Source: Terebella lapidaria
Lineage: Eukaryota; Annelida; Polychaeta; Terebellida; Terebellidae
Reading direction: 5' to 3'
DNA: 64,000 bases
Assembly (NCBI GenBank): GCA_949152475.1
Contig: OX424566.1
Coordinates: 10,377,177 to 10,441,176 of the forward strand
A model generated the notes under the pieces. The model saw only the letters and a program-made list of their open reading frames with translations, was not told where the DNA came from and searched no databases. Positions within the stretch are counted from its first letter, which is position 1. Each line of letters opens with the position of its first letter. The position numbers and the translations under genes were made by a program. This document shows, piece after piece, positions 52,701-64,000 of this stretch.

Positions 52701-55700
52701 GCACTAGGGGGTACCGGTATGAATTGTGCTGTTACATGAGAACGCAATGAGATATGAAGTAGATATTTTAGGTCCTGACTGGCCATATGTCACTCTACCT
52801 CATTAGTAGAGTATCAAGTCTCTATTCACAATATCATATATATGAATTTCAGGGTAGAAGCCAGGAATAGACCTGGGGATGCCTCACACATTGAGGATTC
52901 CGTTTTAAGTGACGTCATTTCGCCAGATGTATGGTTGCCTAGGGAGACAACGCGAAGCGATATTGATCCACGTGCTGGTTTATTTTGCGCGTGTGGAAGT
53001 CTGGTTTTGGGAAAAGCAAAAATTCCGATGGTATTCCCCGGGATTTGGAGTAGAGAAAGGTTTTGCTGAATGTATGCAATGTCGGCAATTGCGATCTGAA
53101 AACGAGCTAAATTGACAGGGGTCCTGTTCAACGTCATTTTATGAAAAATTGGTACTATCATGCTCTATAGTGACCTAGATTTTATTGAAGTACTATGATT
53201 ATACTATCACACCCTGTCAACCGTTAAGCCCTAATTTTTTTTTGGAAAGGTGAAACGCACACCCGAAGTTGCCCAATTTAACATTGATTTAAATGCAGAC
53301 AATAATTGGTCATTTCAACCCTTAAGGAATCACAGAAATTTATTTTTTCATGCATCAGGATACTTGAAAAGGCATGAAATGATGAATTGTGTGACCACTG
53401 AAGATATTCAATACAAATTAAAGAATATTTTGGCATGTTTGGCTGGGCTCCAAGGGAAATGGAAAATTACATGTTAAATACACTGACGGCAATGATTGAG
53501 AAATTGTCTTCCACACTTATTGGAAGAAATATGTTAATATGTGTACAAATTTGTGTACGAAATAAAAATTATCATTATACAGGATTTACTCGAGGCCGAC
53601 TGAGAGCCCAGAAACTGTGGAACACCGCCCCCCCCCCCCCCCCCGCCCCGAGGTTGCAATTGACCAAAAATGGGTCGGCCTGGCGGCGCATCTGAGACTC
53701 ATATATAGCATGCCTCGTCACGTGGATATAGCACTGGACCTTACAGTGTGCATCTACATCATAAATATCAGTTGCTTAAAACCTAATAAGCTGGTTTTTG
53801 CAAGTTTTTGTAGTTTTTGCTATGCTTCACAAACAATATATTGCGTTTCTTTTTTAATTAATATGTATTTTTTGTTGGAATTTGTTCAAAATAATGTTAC
53901 TCAGCTAAGGAATATTTCACCAAATTGTATACAGTGCTAATTGCAATCACATCATGTATCAATCCTGAAAATTTGAAACATATCTTAGGAAAACTCAATT
54001 GGCTGTTGAACAATAAACGTTTGATATAGTGCTCCATTGGTGATTTTCAGCACTAGGGGGTACCGGTATGAATTGTGCTGTTACATGAGAACGCAATGAG
54101 ATATGAAGTAGATATTTTAGGTCCTGACTGGCCATATGTCACTCTACCTCATTAGTAGAGTATCAAGTCTCTATTCACAATATCATATATATGAATTTCA
54201 GGGTAGAAGCCAGGAATAGACCTGGGGATGCCTCACACATTGAGGATTCCGTTTTAAGTGACGTCATTTCGCCAGATGTATGGTTGCCTAGGGAGACAAC
54301 GCGAAGCGATATTGATCCACGTGCTGGTTTATTTTGCGCGTGTGGAAGTCTGGTTTTGGGAAAAGCAAAAATTCCGATGGTATTCCCCGGGATTTGGAGT
54401 AGAGAAAGGTTTTGCTGAATGTATGCAATGTCGGCAATTGCGATCTGAAAACGAGCTAAATTGACAGGGGTCCTGTTCAACGTCATTTTATGAAAAATTG
54501 GTACTATCATGCTCTATAGTGACCTAGATTTTATTGAAGTACTATGATTATACTATCACACCCTGTCAACCGTTAAGCCCTAATTTTTTTTTGGAAAGGT
54601 GAAACGCACACCCGAAGTTGCCCAATTTAACATTGATTTAAATGCAGACAATAATTGGTCATTTCAACCCTTAAGGAATCACAGAAATTTATTTTTTCAT
54701 GCATCAGGATACTTGAAAAGGCATGAAATGATGAATTGTGTGACCACTGAAGATATTCAATACAAATTAAAGAATATTTTGGCATGTTTGGCTGGGCTCC
54801 AAGGGAAATGGAAAATTACATGTTAAATACACTGACGGCAATGATTGAGAAATTGTCTTCCACACTTATTGGAAGAAATATGTTAATATGTGTACAAATT
54901 TGTGTACGAAATAAAAATTATCATTATACAGGATTTACTCGAGGCCGACTGAGAGCCCAGAAACTGTGGAACACCGCCCCCCCCCCCCCCCCCGCCCCGA
55001 GGTTGCAATTGACCAAAAATGGGTCGGCCTGGCGGCGCATCTGAGACTCATATATAGCATGCCTCGTCACGTGGATATAGCACTGGACCTTACAGTGTGC
55101 ATCTACATCATAAATATCAGTTGCTTAAAACCTAATAAGCTGGTTTTTGCAAGTTTTTGTAGTTTTTGCTATGCTTCACAAACAATATATTGCGTTTCTT
55201 TTTTAATTAATATGTATTTTTTGTTGGAATTTGTTCAAAATAATGTTACTCAGCTAAGGAATATTTCACCAAATTGTATACAGTGCTAATTGCAATCACA
55301 TCATGTATCAATCCTGAAAATTTGAAACATATCTTAGGAAAACTCAATTGGCTGTTGAACAATAAACGTTTGATATAGTGCTCCATTGGTGATTTTCAGC
55401 ACTAGGGGGTACCGGTATGAATTGTGCTGTTACATGAGAACGCAATGAGATATGAAGTAGATATTTTAGGTCCTGACTGGCCATATGTCACTCTACCTCA
55501 TTAGTAGAGTATCAAGTCTCTATTCACAATATCATATATATGAATTTCAGGGTAGAAGCCAGGAATAGACCTGGGGATGCCTCACACATTGAGGATTCCG
55601 TTTTAAGTGACGTCATTTCGCCAGATGTATGGTTGCCTAGGGAGACAACGCGAAGCGATATTGATCCACGTGCTGGTTTATTTTGCGCGTGTGGAAGTCT

Positions 55701-58700
55701 GGTTTTGGGAAAAGCAAAAATTCCGATGGTATTCCCCGGGATTTGGAGTAGAGAAAGGTTTTGCTGAATGTATGCAATGTCGGCAATTGCGATCTGAAAA
55801 CGAGCTAAATTGACAGGGGTCCTGTTCAACGTCATTTTATGAAAAATTGGTACTATCATGCTCTATAGTGACCTAGATTTTATTGAAGTACTATGATTAT
55901 ACTATCACACCCTGTCAACCGTTAAGCCCTAATTTTTTTTTGGAAAGGTGAAACGCACACCCGAAGTTGCCCAATTTAACATTGATTTAAATGCAGACAA
56001 TAATTGGTCATTTCAACCCTTAAGGAATCACAGAAATTTATTTTTTCATGCATCAGGATACTTGAAAAGGCATGAAATGATGAATTGTGTGACCACTGAA
56101 GATATTCAATACAAATTAAAGAATATTTTGGCATGTTTGGCTGGGCTCCAAGGGAAATGGAAAATTACATGTTAAATACACTGACGGCAATGATTGAGAA
56201 ATTGTCTTCCACACTTATTGGAAGAAATATGTTAATATGTGTACAAATTTGTGTACGAAATAAAAATTATCATTATACAGGATTTACTCGAGGCCGACTG
56301 AGAGCCCAGAAACTGTGGAACACCGCCCCCCCCCCCCCCCCCCCGCCCCGAGGTTGCAATTGACCAAAAATGGGTCGGCCTGGCGGCGCATCTGAGACTC
56401 ATATATAGCATGCCTCGTCACGTGGATATAGCACTGGACCTTACAGTGTGCATCTACATCATAAATATCAGTTGCTTAAAACCTAATAAGCTGGTTTTTG
56501 CAAGTTTTTGTAGTTTTTGCTATGCTTCACAAACAATATATTGCGTTTCTTTTTTAATTAATATGTATTTTTTGTTGGAATTTGTTCAAAATAATGTTAC
56601 TCAGCTAAGGAATATTTCACCAAATTGTATACAGTGCTAATTGCAATCACATCATGTATCAATCCTGAAAATTTGAAACATATCTTAGGAAAACTCAATT
56701 GGCTGTTGAACAATAAACGTTTGATATAGTGCTCCATTGGTGATTTTCAGCACTAGGGGGTACCGGTATGAATTGTGCTGTTACATGAGAACGCAATGAG
56801 ATATGAAGTAGATATTTTAGGTCCTGACTGGCCATATGTCACTCTACCTCATTAGTAGAGTATCAAGTCTCTATTCACAATATCATATATATGAATTTCA
56901 GGGTAGAAGCCAGGAATAGACCTGGGGATGCCTCACACATTGAGGATTCCGTTTTAAGTGACGTCATTTCGCCAGATGTATGGTTGCCTAGGGAGACAAC
57001 GCGAAGCGATATTGATCCACGTGCTGGTTTATTTTGCGCGTGTGGAAGTCTGGTTTTGGGAAAAGCAAAAATTCCGATGGTATTCCCCGGGATTTGGAGT
57101 AGAGAAAGGTTTTGCTGAATGTATGCAATGTCGGCAATTGCGATCTGAAAACGAGCTAAATTGACAGGGGTCCTGTTCAACGTCATTTTATGAAAAATTG
57201 GTACTATCATGCTCTATAGTGACCTAGATTTTATTGAAGTACTATGATTATACTATCACACCCTGTCAACCGTTAAGCCCTAATTTTTTTTTGGAAAGGT
57301 GAAACGCACACCCGAAGTTGCCCAATTTAACATTGATTTAAATGCAGACAATAATTGGTCATTTCAACCCTTAAGGAATCACAGAAATTTATTTTTTCAT
57401 GCATCAGGATACTTGAAAAGGCATGAAATGATGAATTGTGTGACCACTGAAGATATTCAATACAAATTAAAGAATATTTTGGCATGTTTGGCTGGGCTCC
57501 AAGGGAAATGGAAAATTACATGTTAAATACACTGACGGCAATGATTGAGAAATTGTCTTCCACACTTATTGGAAGAAATATGTTAATATGTGTACAAATT
57601 TGTGTACGAAATAAAAATTATCATTATACAGGATTTACTCGAGGCCGACTGAGAGCCCAGAAACTGTGGAACACCGCCCCCCCCCCCCCCCGCCCCGAGG
57701 TTGCAATTGACCAAAAATGGGTCGGCCTGGCGGCGCATCTGAGACTCATATATAGCATGCCTCGTCACGTGGATATAGCACTGGACCTTACAGTGTGCAT
57801 CTACATCATAAATATCAGTTGCTTAAAACCTAATAAGCTGGTTTTTGCAAGTTTTTGTAGTTTTTGCTATGCTTCACAAACAATATATTGCGTTTCTTTT
57901 TTAATTAATATGTATTTTTTGTTGGAATTTGTTCAAAATAATGTTACTCAGCTAAGGAATATTTCACCAAATTGTATACAGTGCTAATTGCAATCACATC
58001 ATGTATCAATCCTGAAAATTTGAAACATATCTTAGGAAAACTCAATTGGCTGTTGAACAATAAACGTTTGATATAGTGCTCCATTGGTGATTTTCAGCAC
58101 TAGGGGGTACCGGTATGAATTGTGCTGTTACATGAGAACGCAATGAGATATGAAGTAGATATTTTAGGTCCTGACTGGCCATATGTCACTCTACCTCATT
58201 AGTAGAGTATCAAGTCTCTATTCACAATATCATATATATGAATTTCAGGGTAGAAGCCAGGAATAGACCTGGGGATGCCTCACACATTGAGGATTCCGTT
58301 TTAAGTGACGTCATTTCGCCAGATGTATGGTTGCCTAGGGAGACAACGCGAAGCGATATTGATCCACGTGCTGGTTTATTTTGCGCGTGTGGAAGTCTGG
58401 TTTTGGGAAAAGCAAAAATTCCGATGGTATTCCCCGGGATTTGGAGTAGAGAAAGGTTTTGCTGAATGTATGCAATGTCGGTAATTGCGATCTGAAAACG
58501 AGCTAAATTGACAGGGGTCCTGTTCAACGTCATTTTATGAAAAATTGGTACTATCATGCTCTATAGTGACCTAGATTTTATTGAAGTACTATGATTATAC
58601 TATCACACCCTGTCAACCGTTAAGCCCTAATTTTTTTTTGGAAAGGTGAAACGCACACCCGAAGTTGCCCAATTTAACATTGATTTAAATGCAGACAATA

Positions 58701-61700
58701 ATTGGTCATTTCAACCCTTAAGGAATCACAGAAATTTATTTTTTCATGCATCAGGATACTTGAAAAGGCATGAAATGATGAATTGTGTGACCACTGAAGA
58801 TATTCAATACAAATTAAAGAATATTTTGGCATGTTTGGCTGGGCTCCAAGGGAAATGGAAAATTACATGTTAAATACACTGACGGCAATGATTGAGAAAT
58901 TGTCTTCCACACTTATTGGAAGAAATATGTTAATATGTGTACAAATTTGTGTACGAAATAAAAATTATCATTATACAGGATTTACTCGAGGCCGACTGAG
59001 AGCCCAGAAACTGTGGAACACCGCCCCCCCCCCCCCCCCCCCCGCCCCGAGGTTGCAATTGACCAAAAATGGGTCGGCCTGGCGGCGCATCTGAGACTCA
59101 TATATAGCATGCCTCGTCACGTGGATATAGCACTGGACCTTACAGTGTGCATCTACATCATAAATATCAGTTGCTTAAAACCTAATAAGCTGGTTTTTGC
59201 AAGTTTTTGTAGTTTTTGCTATGCTTCACAAACAATATATTGCGTTTCTTTTTTAATTAATATGTATTTTTTGTTGGAATTTGTTCAAAATAATGTTACT
59301 CAGCTAAGGAATATTTCACCAAATTGTATACAGTGCTAATTGCAATCACATCATGTATCAATCCTGAAAATTTGAAACATATCTTAGGAAAACTCAATTG
59401 GCTGTTGAACAATAAACGTTTGATATAGTGCTCCATTGGTGATTTTCAGCACTAGGGGGTACCGGTATGAATTGTGCTGTTACATGAGAACGCAATGAGA
59501 TATGAAGTAGATATTTTAGGTCCTGACTGGCCATATGTCACTCTACCTCATTAGTAGAGTATCAAGTCTCTATTCACAATATCATATATATGAATTTCAG
59601 GGTAGAAGCCAGGAATAGACCTGGGGATGCCTCACACATTGAGGATTCCGTTTTAAGTGACGTCATTTCGCCAGATGTATGGTTGCCTAGGGAGACAACG
59701 CGAAGCGATATTGATCCACGTGCTGGTTTATTTTGCGCGTGTGGAAGTCTGGTTTTGGGAAAAGCAAAAATTCCGATGGTATTCCCCGGGATTTGGAGTA
59801 GAGAAAGGTTTTGCTGAATGTATGCAATGTCGGCAATTGCGATCTGAAAACGAGCTAAATTGACAGGGGTCCTGTTCAACGTCATTTTATGAAAAATTGG
59901 TACTATCATGCTCTATAGTGACCTAGATTTTATTGAAGTACTATGATTATACTATCACACCCTGTCAACCGTTAAGCCCTAATTTTTTTTTGGAAAGGTG
60001 AAACGCACACCCGAAGTTGCCCAATTTAACATTGATTTAAATGCAGACAATAATTGGTCATTTCAACCCTTAAGGAATCACAGAAATTTATTTTTTCATG
60101 CATCAGGATACTTGAAAAGGCATGAAATGATGAATTGTGTGACCACTGAAGATATTCAATACAAATTAAAGAATATTTTGGCATGTTTGGCTGGGCTCCA
60201 AGGGAAATGGAAAATTACATGTTAAATACACTGACGGCAATGATTGAGAAATTGTCTTCCACACTTATTGGAAGAAATATGTTAATATGTGTACAAATTT
60301 GTGTACGAAATAAAAATTATCATTATACAGGATTTACTCGAGGCCGACTGAGAGCCCAGAAACTGTGGAACACCGCCCCCCCCCCCCCCCCCGCCCCGAG
60401 GTTGCAATTGACCAAAAATGGGTCGGCCTGGCGGCGCATCTGAGACTCATATATAGCATGCCTCGTCACGTGGATATAGCACTGGACCTTACAGTGTGCA
60501 TCTACATCATAAATATCAGTTGCTTAAAACCTAATAAGCTGGTTTTTGCAAGTTTTTGTAGTTTTTGCTATGCTTCACAAACAATATATTGCGTTTCTTT
60601 TTTAATTAATATGTATTTTTTGTTGGAATTTGTTCAAAATAATGTTACTCAGCTAAGGAATATTTCACCAAATTGTATACAGTGCTAATTGCAATCACAT
60701 CATGTATCAATCCTGAAAATTTGAAACATATCTTAGGAAAACTCAATTGGCTGTTGAACAATAAACGTTTGATATAGTGCTCCATTGGTGATTTTCAGCA
60801 CTAGGGGGTACCGGTATGAATTGTGCTGTTACATGAGAACGCAATGAGATATGAAGTAGATATTTTAGGTCCTGACTGGCCATATGTCACTCTACCTCAT
60901 TAGTAGAGTATCAAGTCTCTATTCACAATATCATATATATGAATTTCAGGGTAGAAGCCAGGAATAGACCTGGGGATGCCTCACACATTGAGGATTCCGT
61001 TTTAAGTGACGTCATTTCGCCAGATGTATGGTTGCCTAGGGAGACAACGCGAAGCGATATTGATCCACGTGCTGGTTTATTTTGCGCGTGTGGAAGTCTG
61101 GTTTTGGGAAAAGCAAAAATTCCGATGGTATTCCCCGGGATTTGGAGTAGAGAAAGGTTTTGCTGAATGTATGCAATGTCGGCAATTGCGATCTGAAAAC
61201 GAGCTAAATTGACAGGGGTCCTGTTCAACGTCATTTTATGAAAAATTGGTACTATCATGCTCTATAGTGACCTAGATTTTATTGAAGTACTATGATTATA
61301 CTATCACACCCTGTCAACCGTTAAGCCCTAATTTTTTTTTGGAAAGGTGAAACGCACACCCGAAGTTGCCCAATTTAACATTGATTTAAATGCAGACAAT
61401 AATTGGTCATTTCAACCCTTAAGGAATCACAGAAATTTATTTTTTCATGCATCAGGATACTTGAAAAGGCATGAAATGATGAATTGTGTGACCACTGAAG
61501 ATATTCAATACAAATTAAAGAATATTTTGGCATGTTTGGCTGGGCTCCAAGGGAAATGGAAAATTACATGTTAAATACACTGACGGCAATGATTGAGAAA
61601 TTGTCTTCCACACTTATTGGAAGAAATATGTTAATATGTGTACAAATTTGTGTACGAAATAAAAATTATCATTATACAGGATTTACTCGAGGCCGACTGA

Positions 61701-64000
61701 GAGCCCAGAAACTGTGGAACACCGCCCCCCCCCCCCCCCCCGCCCCGAGGTTGCAATTGACCAAAAATGGGTCGGCCTGGCGGCGCATCTGAGACTCATA
61801 TATAGCATGCCTCGTCACGTGGATATAGCACTGGACCTTACAGTGTGCATCTACATCATAAATATCAGTTGCTTAAAACCTAATAAGCTGGTTTTTGCAA
61901 GTTTTTGTAGTTTTTGCTATGCTTCACAAACAATATATTGCGTTTCTTTTTTAATTAATATGTATTTTTTGTTGGAATTTGTTCAAAATAATGTTACTCA
62001 GCTAAGGAATATTTCACCAAATTGTATACAGTGCTAATTGCAATCACATCATGTATCAATCCTGAAAATTTGAAACATATCTTAGGAAAACTCAATTGGC
62101 TGTTGAACAATAAACGTTTGATATAGTGCTCCATTGGTGATTTTCAGCACTAGGGGGTACCGGTATGAATTGTGCTGTTACATGAGAACGCAATGAGATA
62201 TGAAGTAGATATTTTAGGTCCTGACTGGCCATATGTCACTCTACCTCATTAGTAGAGTATCAAGTCTCTATTCACAATATCATATATATGAATTTCAGGG
62301 TAGAAGCCAGGAATAGACCTGGGGATGCCTCACACATTGAGGATTCCGTTTTAAGTGACGTCATTTCGCCAGATGTATGGTTGCCTAGGGAGACAACGCG
62401 AAGCGATATTGATCCACGTGCTGGTTTATTTTGCGCGTGTGGAAGTCTGGTTTTGGGAAAAGCAAAAATTCCGATGGTATTCCCCGGGATTTGGAGTAGA
62501 GAAAGGTTTTGCTGAATGTATGCAATGTCGGCAATTGCGATCTGAAAACGAGCTAAATTGACAGGGGTCCTGTTCAACGTCATTTTATGAAAAATTGGTA
62601 CTATCATGCTCTATAGTGACCTAGATTTTATTGAAGTACTATGATTATACTATCACACCCTGTCAACCGTTAAGCCCTAATTTTTTTTTGGAAAGGTGAA
62701 ACGCACACCCGAAGTTGCCCAATTTAACATTGATTTAAATGCAGACAATAATTGGTCATTTCAACCCTTAAGGAATCACAGAAATTTATTTTTTCATGCA
62801 TCAGGATACTTGAAAAGGCATGAAATGATGAATTGTGTGACCACTGAAGATATTCAATACAAATTAAAGAATATTTTGGCATGTTTGGCTGGGCTCCAAG
62901 GGAAATGGAAAATTACATGTTAAATACACTGACGGCAATGATTGAGAAATTGTCTTCCACACTTATTGGAAGAAATATGTTAATATGTGTACAAATTTGT
63001 GTACGAAATAAAAATTATCATTATACAGGATTTACTCGAGGCCGACTGAGAGCCCAGAAACTGTGGAACACCGCCCCCCCCCCCCCCCCCGCCCCGAGGT
63101 TGCAATTGACCAAAAATGGGTCGGCCTGGCGGCGCATCTGAGACTCATATATAGCATGCCTCGTCACGTGGATATAGCACTGGACCTTACAGTGTGCATC
63201 TACATCATAAATATCAGTTGCTTAAAACCTAATAAGCTGGTTTTTGCAAGTTTTTGTAGTTTTTGCTATGCTTCACAAACAATATATTGCGTTTCTTTTT
63301 TAATTAATATGTATTTTTTGTTGGAATTTGTTCAAAATAATGTTACTCAGCTAAGGAATATTTCACCAAATTGTATACAGTGCTAATTGCAATCACATCA
63401 TGTATCAATCCTGAAAATTTGAAACATATCTTAGGAAAACTCAATTGGCTGTTGAACAATAAACGTTTGATATAGTGCTCCATTGGTGATTTTCAGCACT
63501 AGGGGGTACCGGTATGAATTGTGCTGTTACATGAGAACGCAATGAGATATGAAGTAGATATTTTAGGTCCTGACTGGCCATATGTCACTCTACCTCATTA
63601 GTAGAGTATCAAGTCTCTATTCACAATATCATATATATGAATTTCAGGGTAGAAGCCAGGAATAGACCTGGGGATGCCTCACACATTGAGGATTCCGTTT
63701 TAAGTGACGTCATTTCGCCAGATGTATGGTTGCCTAGGGAGACAACGCGAAGCGATATTGATCCACGTGCTGGTTTATTTTGCGCGTGTGGAAGTCTGGT
63801 TTTGGGAAAAGCAAAAATTCCGATGGTATTCCCCGGGATTTGGAGTAGAGAAAGGTTTTGCTGAATGTATGCAATGTCGGCAATTGCGATCTGAAAACGA
63901 GCTAAATTGACAGGGGTCCTGTTCAACGTCATTTTATGAAAAATTGGTACTATCATGCTCTATAGTGACCTAGATTTTATTGAAGTACTATGATTATACT
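39359..64000 (+). repeat. Satellite array: 18 complete plus one partial copy of a 1349-bp monomer
   Basis: Monomers start (GGGTAGAAGCC) at 39359, 40708, 42059, 43412, 44762, 46112, 47461, 48807, 50156, 51504, 52852, 54201, 55550, 56901, 58248, 59600, 60949, 62298 and 63647 (partial). Period is 1346-1353 bp. All length variation comes from a poly-C run (15-21 C), a 1-bp insertion in copy 5 (near 44985) and a 3-bp deletion in copy 7 (near 47643). Only a handful of base changes were noticed (42179, about 46837, about 47512, about 58482). All copies are head to tail, and the array runs past the window. Frames of 60-169 codons recur in every copy but have no domain and are broken differently by the C-run, so I do not call genes. 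Confidence 0.97.

Noticed and set aside
39359..64000. Recurring 60-169-codon frames in every satellite copy (for example those starting MKRTPEV, MIVPIFHK, MFGWAPRE)
   Set aside because: They recur only because the DNA is identical; they overlap on both strands, match no domain I recognise, and one is reframed or broken by the variable poly-C run.
39359..64000. Array of rRNA, histone, snRNA or tRNA genes
   Set aside because: The monomer has no rRNA, histone or snRNA sequence I recognise and no A-box/B-box pair.
39359..64000. CRISPR array
   Set aside because: Units are 1.35 kb and identical throughout, with no short repeat/unique spacer alternation; the DNA is eukaryotic.

Overview
The window is animal nuclear DNA. 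It has exons with GT/AG introns, AATAAA polyadenylation signals, AT-rich non-coding sequence and dense, diverse transposable elements. The protease, propeller and retrotransposon types, and the frequent TACATGTA-like words, suit a marine invertebrate (mollusc or other lophotrochozoan, or an invertebrate deuterostome such as amphioxus or a hemichordate). The sequence alone does not decide which. There are no bacterial-style operons.

Layout. 1-492: 3' end of a proteinase K-like S8 serine protease gene with its poly(A) signal. About 980-4130: a 5'-truncated, frameshifted non-LTR retrotransposon on the minus strand. 5055-5476: a diverged, inverted relative of the satellite monomer that fills the right end. 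7440-7825: a minisatellite. 9269-14913: a young, apparently intact Ty3-type LTR retrotransposon on the minus strand, with 388-bp LTRs, a 5-bp target duplication and one 1591-codon gag-pol frame. 16.3-21.2 kb: foldback palindromes, a degenerate 22-bp repeat and a candidate solo LTR. 21672-24099: a non-autonomous DNA transposon whose ends read CACAGTG with a 5-bp target duplication, the signature of the Transib/RAG group. 24.5-25.5 kb: a triplicated segment and a foldback MITE. 28009-28445: a 437-bp miniature LTR element (TRIM) whose LTRs contain a tRNA-like Pol III promoter. 29620-32078: an inverted-terminal element holding a 160-170-bp tandem repeat and a gene-like first exon. 33975-35343: three phase-0 exons of a WD40/beta-propeller gene on the minus strand. 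35.9-39.1 kb: two TA-flanked MITEs and tRNA-derived fragments. 39359-64000: 18 complete and one partial copies of a nearly identical 1349-bp satellite that runs off the window.

How it works together. Only two host genes are well supported, the protease end and the propeller end; both are partial, and the first-exon candidate is weaker. Most of the window is a record of transposition and tandem amplification. The two most unusual items are the CACAGTG-ended element, which links to the ancestry of V(D)J recombination signals, and the TRIM with tRNA-like LTRs. The third is the satellite, whose monomer start coincides with the end of a dispersed repeat, suggesting it arose by tandem growth of a mobile element.
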